NCBI RefSeq assembly: GCF_003427025.1
Contig: NZ_QVAI01000014.1
Coordinates: forward strand, 62,001-126,000
DNA: 64,000 nucleotides
Reading direction: 5' to 3'
Source of the DNA: Jiangella endophytica
GTDB lineage: Bacteria > Actinomycetota > Actinomycetes > Jiangellales > Jiangellaceae
In this document: one piece after another, positions 50,967 to 58,377 of the stretch
How the letters are laid out: every line of letters starts with the position of its first letter
Position numbering within the stretch: the first letter of the stretch is position 1
Notes under the pieces: model-generated
What the model was told of the DNA's origin: nothing
What the model saw: the letters and a program-made list of their open reading frames with translations, nothing else
Database searches by the model: none
Position numbers and translations under genes: made by a program

Positions 50967-52022
50967 ATGACCCTCACCACCACTCTCGACAGCCCGCTGC
51001 TGGCCGATCCGGACCAGGTGGCGGCGGCGCCGTCGCGGTACCGCGTCCTCACCGGCGATCGGCCGACCGGCCCGCTGCACCTCGGGCACTACTTCGGGAC
51101 GCTGCTCAACCGCGTCCGGCTGCAGCGCCAGGGCGTCGAGACCTTCCTCGTCGTCGCCGACTACCAGGTGATCACCGACCGGCTGGCGCCCGGCGAGATC
51201 GCCGCGAACGTGCGTGAGGTGGTCCTGGACAACCTCGCCGCCGGCATCGACCCGGAGCGGACGACGGTGTTCGCGCACAGCACCGTGCCGGCGCTCAACC
51301 AGCTGCTGCTGCCGTTCCTGTCTCTGACGACGGTCGCCGAACTGCAACGCAACCCGACCGTGAAGGAGGAGGCGGCGGCGTCCGGCCTGGCGTCGATCAG
51401 CGGGCTGCTGCTGACGTACCCCGTGCACCAGGCGGCGGACATCCTGTTCTGCCACGGCAACCTGGTCCCCGTCGGCGACGACCAGCTGCCGCACGTCGAG
51501 CAGACCCGACTGGTGGCGCGGCGGTTCAACGAGCGGTACGCCGGCGGACGGGCGGTGTTCCGGGAGCCGCAGGCGCTGCTGTCCCCCGCGCCGCGGCTGC
51601 TCGGCGTCGACGGTCGGAAGATGAGCAAGAGCCGCGGCAACGCGATCGCGCTGAAGGCGACGGCGGACGAGACGGCGCGGCTGATCCGGCGGTCGGTGAC
51701 CGATGCCCGCCGCGACATCACCTACGACCCGGTCGAGCGGCCGGGCGTCGCGTCGTTGGTGGAGATCGCGGCGCTCTGCCTCGGCATCGCGCCGGAGGAG
51801 GTCGCGGCGCAGGTCGGCGGTGGCGGGTCGGCGCTGCTGAAGGCACTGGTCACCGACGTCGTGAACGAGGAGCTGCGGCCGGTGCGCGAGCGGCGGGCGG
51901 CGTACGCGGCCGACGCCGGGCTCGTGCGGTCGCTGCTGTCCCAGGGCGCCGCGCGGGCGTCGTCGATCGCGGAGTCGACGCTGGCGGACGTGCAAGAAGC
52001 GCTCGGGATGACGGCCTATTGA
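50967..52022 (+). CDS. trpS: Tryptophanyl-tRNA synthetase
   Basis: 351 residues, class I aminoacyl-tRNA synthetase charging tRNA-Trp. The ATP motifs are TGPLHLGHYFG (HIGH, about residues 36-46) and RKMSKSRGN (KMSKS, about 217-225), and GDDQLPHVEQTR is also conserved. Start ATG at 50967 behind GACGGAGAG. Expression is predicted to rise when charged tRNA-Trp falls, through the leader peptide and attenuator just upstream; this resembles the attenuated trpS1 type of streptomycetes, where a second synthetase exists elsewhere. Confidence 0.95.
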   Translation: MTLTTTLDSPLLADPDQVAAAPSRYRVLTGDRPTGPLHLGHYFGTLLNRVRLQRQGVETFLVVADYQVITDRLAPGEIAANVREVVLDNLAAGIDPERTTVFAHSTVPALNQLLLPFLSLTTVAELQRNPTVKEEAAASGLASISGLLLTYPVHQAADILFCHGNLVPVGDDQLPHVEQTRLVARRFNERYAGGRAVFREPQALLSPAPRLLGVDGRKMSKSRGNAIALKATADETARLIRRSVTDARRDITYDPVERPGVASLVEIAALCLGIAPEEVAAQVGGGGSALLKALVTDVVNEELRPVRERRAAYAADAGLVRSLLSQGAARASSIAESTLADVQEALGMTAY

Positions 52023-52208
52023 AGAGACGTCCGGGCGGGTGGCGGCGCGTCGGGTGATGGTGGGATCACCAGACGCGCCCCCGGCGTCCGACTGATCGTC
52101 AGGGCAGCTGCTCACCGGGCTGAGGCAGCTCGGTGGGCTGGCGATCCTCCGCTCCGGTGCGCTTCGCAGGCGTCATCGCGCAGAAGGGCCCGGAGAGTAC
52201 GGCCCCGC

Positions 52209-53168
52209 TCAGCTCGTGTGCGGCCGCCGGCGACGCGGGGTGAGGCGCAGCGGCGGGAGTGGTGGGGCGGGGATGCGGTCGGTGCCGTGCCCGGCGACGG
52301 TGCCGAAACGGTGCTGGTCCGCCCGCTCCCACTCCTCCCGTGCGGCGACGATGTCCTCGTGGCTGCGGCCGACGAAGTTCCACCACATGACGAGGTCGTC
52401 CGGGAACGGTTCGCCGCCGAGCAGGAACAGCGTCGTGTCGTCGTCGTGCGCCTGGAGGGTGAGCTCGGTCCGTCCGGTGCCGAGGTACAGCAGCGGCCCC
52501 GGCTCGAGCGGCGTCCCGGCGATCGTCGCCCGCCCGGTGAGGACCAGGACGGCGTGCTCGAAGTCGGGCCGCAACGGCAGCGTCGCGCCGCCCTCGACGT
52601 CGAGCTGGGCGCCGAGCAGCGGGCTGTACGTCGTCGCCGGGGACGTCGTGCCCGCCAGCTCCCCGACGACCACCGTCGCCCGCACGCCGTCACCTTCGTA
52701 GACGGGGAGGTCGGCGTGCTGCTCGAACGCCGGCGTCACGGCAGCAGTCTCCGGGAGCGCGACCCACAGCTGCAGCCCGTGCAGCAACGGCGCCTCGCCG
52801 AGCGAGATCTCCGAGTGTGCGATGCCCGGCCCACTGGTCATCAGGTTCAACTGCCCCGGCCGCACCACGACGTCGCTGCCGACGCTGTCGCGGTGGTGGA
52901 TCTCGCCCCGCACCGGCCAGGTGACCGTCTGCAGCCCCGTGTGCGGATGCGGCAGCACGACCATGTCCGTGTGCTGCGGCCCGAACTGGTCGAGGAAGCA
53001 CCACGCGCCGACGGTCGGCAACTCGCGGTGCGGCAGCGTGCGGCTGACCCGCATGGCGCGGATCCCGCCCAACGGCACGTCTCGCGGCTCCAGCAGCCGA
53101 CTGGCCGGGCCGCTGTGATCGGCCGCATGACACCGCGTCTCCGCCGGGCGCGCATCCAGGTTGCTCAC
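52209..53168 (-). CDS. Pirin family protein
   Basis: 319 residues, two cupin domains. N-terminal metal site: PHPHTGLQTVTW and the EIHHRDS loop supply the pirin His residues and Glu; LNLMTSGPGIAHSE follows. The C-terminal cupin lacks metal ligands, as usual. Family members are iron proteins, some with quercetinase activity, others transcription cofactors. GTG start at 53168. It stands alone, divergent from tRNA-Arg. Confidence 0.93.
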   Translation of the reverse strand: MSNLDARPAETRCHAADHSGPASRLLEPRDVPLGGIRAMRVSRTLPHRELPTVGAWCFLDQFGPQHTDMVVLPHPHTGLQTVTWPVRGEIHHRDSVGSDVVVRPGQLNLMTSGPGIAHSEISLGEAPLLHGLQLWVALPETAAVTPAFEQHADLPVYEGDGVRATVVVGELAGTTSPATTYSPLLGAQLDVEGGATLPLRPDFEHAVLVLTGRATIAGTPLEPGPLLYLGTGRTELTLQAHDDDTTLFLLGGEPFPDDLVMWWNFVGRSHEDIVAAREEWERADQHRFGTVAGHGTDRIPAPPLPPLRLTPRRRRPHTS

Positions 53169-53233
53169 CCTGTCGAGCGTAGACGCCGACCCGCCGTCAC
53201 TGCCCGTGCGCGCCGGATAGACTGGCGCAGCCC

Positions 53234-53309
53234 GCCCTCGTAGCTCAGGGGATAGAGCATCCGCCTCCTAAGCGGAGGGTCGCAGGTTCGAATCCTGCCG
53301 GGGGCACCA
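53234..53309 (+). tRNA. tRNA-Arg (CCU anticodon)
   Basis: 76-base cloverleaf with encoded CCA: acceptor GCCCTCG / CGGGGGC, D-arm GCTC-AGGGGATA-GAGC, anticodon arm TCCGC-CTCCTAA-GCGGA giving anticodon CCU (reads AGG), T-arm GGTTCGAATCC. Its 3' end faces the MNT/HEPN islet, consistent with a former integration site. Confidence 0.96.
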
Positions 53310-53676
53310 TCTGACCAGCACAAACGTCCGGTGTTGGTTGCCCGTGAGAGGCCGCCGCTGACCCTGATTCGCCGGACTTCATCGCACGTTCATCGCACGC
53401 CGGGTCGGCCGCAGCTTTGGGGTGCAGGCCGAGCAGTCGGCGGCAGGCGTCGCCGATGATCCCGCTGGAGTCGTCGGCCCGCGCGATGACCTTGATCGCC
53501 GAGGCAAGCGCCTTGTGGGCGACCGCATACACCTCGACCGGCTCCGCGGTCGCCGCTGCACCCTCCAGGATGTCGACCGCCTCATGCATCTGCCGGCCGT
53601 GCGCGTCGGCGGCGCTCCAGCGGTGGAGATCGGAACGTGTCCGAATGAGCAGCAAGACAGCCTCGGACAGATTCAT
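53245..53676 (-). CDS. Hypothetical protein, third gene of MNT-HEPN cluster
   Basis: Up to 143 residues from ATG 53676. The helical first 100 residues (NLSEAVLLLIRTRSDLHRW, AVDILEGAAATAEP, VYAVAHKALASAIKVIA) look like a real protein; the last 25 are merely the antisense of tRNA-Arg and give the AGFEPATLRL tail often seen where a gene runs into a tRNA, so the original end was probably lost. The start overlaps the corrected HEPN stop as TGATG. Confidence 0.5.
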   Translation of the reverse strand: MNLSEAVLLLIRTRSDLHRWSAADAHGRQMHEAVDILEGAAATAEPVEVYAVAHKALASAIKVIARADDSSGIIGDACRRLLGLHPKAAADPACDERAMKSGESGSAAASHGQPTPDVCAGQMVPPAGFEPATLRLGGGCSIP

Positions 53677-54077
53677 CAGCCGCCCAGACGCACGATCGCG
53701 ATCGCGAGCTCGACCAGTGTCCGAGCTCGACGAACAAGCGGGTTCGGCTTTGGTTGCGGTCACCACGTTCGTCCCGTACTCGACGTCACCCTTGGACGCG
53801 ATCAACTCGCGTAGCGCTCGCTCGGCCGTGGCTGCGTCTGGCCGCTTCGCCAACGCTTGCCGCAACTCCTTGGCGGCCGCCGCGTGATCCTTGCTCTTAC
53901 CCGTCGCCCCGGTCAGTGCTGTGACGATGGAGTCCTTCGCGCTGATGCCGGCGTGGATCGCATCGCCCGCCGCCGGCGTGTAGCGCTCGGCGACCAGGTT
54001 GGCCTCGGCAGACTCGAGGTACTCCACCGACTTCTTGAGGAAGCTCTTGGCGGGTTGCGCTGCTCCGCCGTCGCCAT
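53676..54077 (-). pseudogene. HEPN-domain partner of MNT, frameshifted
   Basis: The middle reads a clear HEPN helical domain (SFLKKSVEYLESAEANL, then AGISAKDSIVTALTG and KDHAAAAKELRQAL). At 53740-53742 a C-run has one base too many: the sensible end LVRRARTLVELAIAIVRLGG and a stop overlapping the next gene (TGATG) lie in another frame. At the other end the best start, ATGGCGACGGCGGAGCAG behind GGAGAGG at 54077, is also out of frame with the body, requiring a second compensating shift. An upstream in-frame GTG avoids only the first problem. Probably inactive. Confidence 0.6.
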
Positions 54078-54688
54078 CAGACCTCTCCACGCTTGACCCG
54101 CGGCATCGCGCCGACCAGGGCGAAGCCGTCACGGAGAATGTCGCCGACCACCGGCTCACCGGCAGCGGCAAGCCGGTCGAACTCGGCCGCTGTGAACACG
54201 AGCACATCGCAATCGTTGCCCAGCCGCGCACGGACGCTGTCCTCGAGCTCGACGCGCTTGTCCCAACCCCGGGGGGCGATCACAGCCAGATCGACATCGC
54301 TGTCGGGCGTCGCCTCGCCGCGCCCGATCGACCCGAACAGGATCACCGCCGAGACCTCTGGACCTATGACCGTCGTGACAACGTCCCGCAGGGCCGCGAT
54401 CGGATCGAGGAGCGCTCGCAGCGGGGCCACCGCCACATGGTCCTCGTTGACCGTGTGCACACCAGCGCGACCAATCGTCTGTGTCTCGACCAGGCCAAGC
54501 TTAGTCAGCACCTTCAACGCTTCCTGAACCGTCCAGAGACTGTAATCGTCACTGACCAGTCGATGGATCTGCCGCCCAGTCAGGGGCATGCCGGTGCGCA
54601 GGAGCGACGCCAGCACCGCACCGCGAGCACCGGGGACGACCCCACCGAACGGCTCATTGAAGAACACATTCCCCAAGATACCGATCAT
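54077..54688 (-). CDS. MNT-type nucleotidyltransferase with N-terminal winged helix
   Basis: 203 residues. Residues 1-80 form a winged helix (SLLRTGMPLTGRQIHRLV, then TVQEALKVLTKLGLVE). Residues 105-190 form a minimal nucleotidyltransferase with FGSIGRGEATPDSDVDLAVI, the G-S ... D-x-D catalytic pattern, which is intact. MNT proteins pair with HEPN RNases as toxin-antitoxin modules, the MNT AMP-ylating the HEPN. The partner gene is coupled downstream (TGATG) but frameshifted, so the module is probably no longer balanced. Confidence 0.85.
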   Translation of the reverse strand: MIGILGNVFFNEPFGGVVPGARGAVLASLLRTGMPLTGRQIHRLVSDDYSLWTVQEALKVLTKLGLVETQTIGRAGVHTVNEDHVAVAPLRALLDPIAALRDVVTTVIGPEVSAVILFGSIGRGEATPDSDVDLAVIAPRGWDKRVELEDSVRARLGNDCDVLVFTAAEFDRLAAAGEPVVGDILRDGFALVGAMPRVKRGEV

Positions 54689-54850
54689 TCGATTGGTGAG
54701 CCAGTCATATGACTGGCTGCACTGTCATTGGGTGCGGCCGCAGCTCGTGGCCGGCAACGTGGCGCAGTGAGGCGCGTTCGATGCTCGATGACCAGCCAGA
54801 CATCAAGAACCTGGTGGTCAGCCCGATTCCCATCTGCATCGAACCCGGCA

Positions 54851-55054
54851 TCAGGACTGCCGGTTGCCCGCGAACCCGACATGGCGGCAGAAGCGCGCCA
54901 CGCTGGCGATGGACGTCGAGCAGCTGGCGGCCAGACCGGTGATCGTCTGGTCGACGACGGCTGCGGGAGTCGCCATGACGTACTTGGCGCGCGCATTCCG
55001 CCCGGGCCACGCGCCGCCACGCCCGCGTCCGGCCATGAGTTTCGCATTCGACAT
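54851..55054 (-). pseudogene. Truncated RpiR-family regulator (HTH only)
   Basis: 67 codons: ARAKYVMATPAAVVDQTITG then LAASCSTSIASVARFCRHVG, the helix-turn-helix of RpiR-type sugar-phosphate regulators, after which the frame ends in a few unrelated residues. The SIS sugar-binding domain is missing, and the region to 54689 shows nothing recognisable. It probably once regulated the adjoining sugar locus. Confidence 0.55.
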
Positions 55055-55094
55055 GAGCGCTAGGCCGCCGGGAGCGGGCCGGGCTCGGCATCGT

Positions 55095-56423
55095 TCAGGT
55101 AGGAGCGCCGAGGTCGAGGTCGACGACTCGTAGCGGGCTGGGGGTGCCGGGCGACACGGGGGCCTGCTGGGCGTAGACCGACAGCACGGCGGAGTCCTGC
55201 CACCGGTGCCTGTCGATGCGCGGCTCCCCGACATAAGACTCACTGGAGCGGTAGACCTCGCGCCAGCTGCCCCAGTGGTCGGCCGACGACGCGGTGACGA
55301 CGTGCAACGGGCCGCCGGACTCCGTGCCGTGATAGTCGGGGTCGGCCGGCTTGGTGAAGACGAGCACCAGGTTGTCGTCGCCGTCGGCCACCACCGAGGG
55401 CTTGCGGCCGAAGCACGGCAGCTGCCGCTGGTGCCACCCGCCGTGTTCGTCGCGCCAGTGGTGCACGTAGCGCCAGGTGCTCATGTCGGCCGACGGCGCC
55501 GACGCGTCGGGCGGCTGCTGCCACAGCACGACGTGCAGACGCCCGCGGGTGTCGACCGTCTGCGTCAGCTGGTTCATCATTCCCCAGCCGTACGCGATGG
55601 GCCGGACCGTGACCCCCGGCGATCCCAGCCACAGCGGATCCTGATCGGTGACGCCGATCGGCGCACCGTCGTTGTTGCGCCACGTGCGGCCGCGGTCGTC
55701 GCTGTATGCGTACTGCAGGTCGTGGTTGGTGCGCAGATCCGGGCTCTCCCGCCACACCCAGGTGGTGTGCAGTCGGCCGGCGGCGTCGTAGTCGAAGCCG
55801 TTGTGGTAGGCGTTGCGTGAGTCGCTGCCGGCGAACCGCCCGCGACCACTGACGAACGCACCCAGCATCGTCCAGCCGCCCTGGCCGGGACGGTACTCGG
55901 CCACGTGGGTGTCGCCGTCGCCGCTGGAGCCGAGGCGGTAGTACAGCTGCAGAGCGCCGTCGGGCATCGTCACGAAGTTCGGGTACGTCAGCCGCTCCAA
56001 CGGCGCCCCGTCGACCAGCTCGGACGTGATGGCGCCGAAGAGCGCCTCCGACCACTCGACGCCGTCCGGCGACGTGGCCACGCCGGGCCGGGAGACCCGG
56101 TAGTGCAGCGGGCTGACGTGGTGGTCGAACGCCAGATGGACGGTCCCGTCGGCCGGGCAGACGCCGATGACGGGAACGTTGTGGACGTCATCGTGGTCGA
56201 TGACGTGGTCGTCGAACGCGATGTGCTGCCAGGCGCCGTCGGGCCACCGCCGCCGCGCCACGCAGACGCGTCCTTCGTGGTCGACGTAGGTGGCGTACTG
56301 CCGGTCGCCGAGGCTGGTCAGCGCATCGACCTGGAACGTCTGGCCGTTGAAGCAGGTGCCGAACCGTCCCTCCCTCAGATTCAGCGCCTCGGGGTCCACG
56401 ACCGACTCGGTCATCGTCGTCAT
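55095..56423 (-). CDS. BNR_4 family beta-propeller (putative polysaccharide lyase/hydrolase)
   Basis: 442 residues. Features: CFNGQTFQVDALTS, the DDHDVHNVP-like run HVIDHDDVHNVPV, FDHHVSPLHYR, YPNFVTMPDG, YHNGFDYDAAGRLHTTWVWR and SDDRGRTWRNN, the repeating blades of the BNR_4 (PF15892) family, which includes ulvan- and rhamnogalacturonan-type lyases and glycosidases. No signal peptide, so it acts on imported oligosaccharides. Start at ATG 56423 (56414 is an alternative). A dyad similar to the LysR operator lies 57-72 bases upstream. Confidence 0.78.
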   Translation of the reverse strand: MTTMTESVVDPEALNLREGRFGTCFNGQTFQVDALTSLGDRQYATYVDHEGRVCVARRRWPDGAWQHIAFDDHVIDHDDVHNVPVIGVCPADGTVHLAFDHHVSPLHYRVSRPGVATSPDGVEWSEALFGAITSELVDGAPLERLTYPNFVTMPDGALQLYYRLGSSGDGDTHVAEYRPGQGGWTMLGAFVSGRGRFAGSDSRNAYHNGFDYDAAGRLHTTWVWRESPDLRTNHDLQYAYSDDRGRTWRNNDGAPIGVTDQDPLWLGSPGVTVRPIAYGWGMMNQLTQTVDTRGRLHVVLWQQPPDASAPSADMSTWRYVHHWRDEHGGWHQRQLPCFGRKPSVVADGDDNLVLVFTKPADPDYHGTESGGPLHVVTASSADHWGSWREVYRSSESYVGEPRIDRHRWQDSAVLSVYAQQAPVSPGTPSPLRVVDLDLGAPT

Positions 56424-56479
56424 GCAGCAAGCCTGTGGGCACGACACGGGCACGTCCAGGCCATGATCCTGATCGCGAA

Positions 56480-56495
56480 CATCAGGACTTCTGAT
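56480..56495 (-). promoter_or_regulatory. Putative LysR operator upstream of BNR_4 gene
   Basis: Minus strand ATCAGAAGTCCTGATG matches 13 of 16 bases of the dyad at 57448-57466 in the lysR/udh gap (ATCGGGATTCCTGATG). Both contain the ATC ... TCCTGAT half-sites. It overlaps the lysR stop codon and precedes the BNR_4 gene by about 60 bases. Confidence 0.5.
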
Positions 56496-57414
56496 CACGC
56501 GCCGGTGACTCCAGCCTCGCCGCACCGACCGGGCGGTCGCTCGCCCGCATGCACGACACCAGCGCCTGCGCCGCCGGGGAGTGGGCCCGGCCGTCGAGCC
56601 ACCACACCCAGACGTCGCGCCGCGCGGCATCCGCGTCGATGTCGCGGATCACCAGGCCCTCCGTCGCCGCCACACCGAGCGAGAGAGCGTTCGTGACGCC
56701 GACGCCATGCGCGTGCCGAACGAGCTCGATGAGCGACTGGGGCTGCGTCACCTCGTAGGCGAGACGCGGATAGCGCCCCAGCCGGCGCCAGACCGCATGG
56801 TCCGGACTCGCCAGTTCGCCGTGCCCGGTCATGATCAGCTCGAGGTCGGCCAACGACTCCAGCGGCAGCGGACCGGCGTGCTCGGCCAGCGGATGACTCG
56901 GGTGAAGGACGGCCTTGTAGCGTTCCCGCCAGAGCGGCAGCCCGCTGAACGTCGCCTCCGGCGCGGGCGTCGCGGGGCGCAGCATGAGTTCGATCCGTCC
57001 CGACAGCGCGACCCGGGCGAGGTCGCTCGCACGCGCCTCGACCAGACGCACCGCGATGCCCGGGTAGCGGGCCCCGAAGCTCTCGAGCAGACCCGGAACG
57101 TACGCCGCCATGGCACTGGGGTACGCCCCGAGCGTCACGATGCCCCGTCGAAGGCCGAGGACGTCGGACACGCTCTCCCTCGCCGCTTCCATCTCCCGGA
57201 TCAGGGCCCGCGCGTGCGGCAGGAACGCGACGCCCGCCTGCGTGAGCTCGACCGGCCGGCGATCGCGATGCAGGAGCGGCGCGCCGAGCGTGCGCTCGAG
57301 AGCAGCGACGTGGTTACTGACCGTCGGCTGCGAGCAGTGCAGCAGTTCCGCGGCTCGTCCGAAGCCCTGATGGTCGACGATGGCCAGGAACGTCGTCACC
57401 CAGTGCAGTTCCAT
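56482..57414 (-). CDS. LysR-type transcriptional regulator
   Basis: 310 residues. The winged helix (1-65) starts MELHWVTTFLAIVDHQGFGR, with recognition helix CSQPTVSNHVAALERTLG and wing HRDRRPVELTQAG. The effector-binding domain (90-295) follows. Starts ATG at 57414; divergent from the uronate-dehydrogenase-like gene and upstream of the BNR_4 gene, both of which have a similar dyad in front. It is therefore probably the local regulator responding to a sugar-acid intermediate. Confidence 0.93.
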   Translation of the reverse strand: MELHWVTTFLAIVDHQGFGRAAELLHCSQPTVSNHVAALERTLGAPLLHRDRRPVELTQAGVAFLPHARALIREMEAARESVSDVLGLRRGIVTLGAYPSAMAAYVPGLLESFGARYPGIAVRLVEARASDLARVALSGRIELMLRPATPAPEATFSGLPLWRERYKAVLHPSHPLAEHAGPLPLESLADLELIMTGHGELASPDHAVWRRLGRYPRLAYEVTQPQSLIELVRHAHGVGVTNALSLGVAATEGLVIRDIDADAARRDVWVWWLDGRAHSPAAQALVSCMRASDRPVGAARLESPARDQKS

Positions 57415-57447
57415 CGACGCGTCCTCCGCTCCGCCTCGGCCGCTTCG

Positions 57448-57466
57448 TCATCGGGATTCCTGATGA
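57448..57466. promoter_or_regulatory. Putative LysR operator in lysR/udh gap
   Basis: TCATCGGGATTCCTGATGA is a dyad with 7 of 8 matching arm positions, placed 34 bases upstream of the lysR start and 86 upstream of the divergent dehydrogenase. A near copy lies upstream of the BNR_4 gene. Confidence 0.55.
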
Positions 57467-57551
57467 AGGGCATCACTGCTTCGGCCTGGACGCGACCACG
57501 TCGCTCGGCCACGATGACAGGCACTCTTTCTCACTTGCGAGGGGACGACAT

Positions 57552-58337
57552 GTGACGCAGAGCGTCCTTTACACCGGCGGGGCCGGCCGCATGGGGACGG
57601 TGCTCCGGGAGGGTCTGTCCGGCGAGTTCGGCCGGGTCGTGCTGTACCTCCGCGAGACGGTGACCGAGGTCTTCGAGCGCGAGGAGGTGATCAACGGTGA
57701 ACTCCACGATCTCGACGGGCTCGCCGACGCCATGCGGGGTGTCGACGTGGTGGTCCATCTCGCGGGCATCGCCGACGAGGCCTCCTGGGACGACATACTG
57801 ACCAGCAACATCGAAGGCACGTACGCCGTCTTCGAGGCGGCGCGTCGGGCCGGCGTGCGGCGCGTCGTCTACGCCGGCTCGCACCACGTCGTGGGCTTCT
57901 ATCCCGCGAGCGAGCGGGTCGGCACGGAGCACCCCGTGCGGCCGGACAGCTACTACGGCGTCAGCAAGGTGTTCGGCGAGGGCCTGGCGCGTCTCTACCA
58001 CGACAAATGGGGCCTCGAGGTGGTCTGTCTGCGCATCGGCTGCTTCCGGCCCGAGCCCGAGGACGTGCGTCAGCTCAGCGCGTGGCTGAGTCACCGCGAC
58101 GGCGTGGAGCTCGTCCGGCGTTCCGTGCTGGCTCCGGACGTCGGCTTCACCATCGTCTACGGCGTCTCCGCCAACACCCGGGGCTGGTGGGACAACCGCG
58201 AGGCGGCCGCGTCCATCGCCTACGTACCGCGCGACGACGCCGAGGCGTACGCCGACAGGTTCTCGCCCGACGATCCGCCGCCGACGGTGCACGGCGGCGC
58301 CTTCGCCGATGAGGCGTACCGGGGCGGGGTGTGGTGA
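57552..58337 (+). CDS. Uronate dehydrogenase-like NAD-dependent SDR
   Basis: 261 residues from GTG 57552 behind GAGGGGACG. The Rossmann loop TGGAGRMG (about 8-15) and the YYGVSKVFGE catalytic block (about 136-145, Tyr and Lys) are intact; YAGSHHVVGFYP matches the uronate dehydrogenase version of the Ser-containing strand. The family oxidises glucuronate or galacturonate to the aldaro-lactone with NAD. Convergent with the 610-residue gene. Substrate not certain. Confidence 0.85.
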   Translation: MTQSVLYTGGAGRMGTVLREGLSGEFGRVVLYLRETVTEVFEREEVINGELHDLDGLADAMRGVDVVVHLAGIADEASWDDILTSNIEGTYAVFEAARRAGVRRVVYAGSHHVVGFYPASERVGTEHPVRPDSYYGVSKVFGEGLARLYHDKWGLEVVCLRIGCFRPEPEDVRQLSAWLSHRDGVELVRRSVLAPDVGFTIVYGVSANTRGWWDNREAAASIAYVPRDDAEAYADRFSPDDPPPTVHGGAFADEAYRGGVW

Positions 58338-58377
58338 CGTCATCGCGTCTGCCGAGGTGTCGTCGCGGTGCACAGGG

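Noticed and set aside
53245-54231. A single 328-residue protein reading through the HEPN region into the antisense of tRNA-Arg
   Set aside because: It merges a HEPN domain, a frameshifted stretch, a separate downstream gene and tRNA antisense; better explained by frameshifts.
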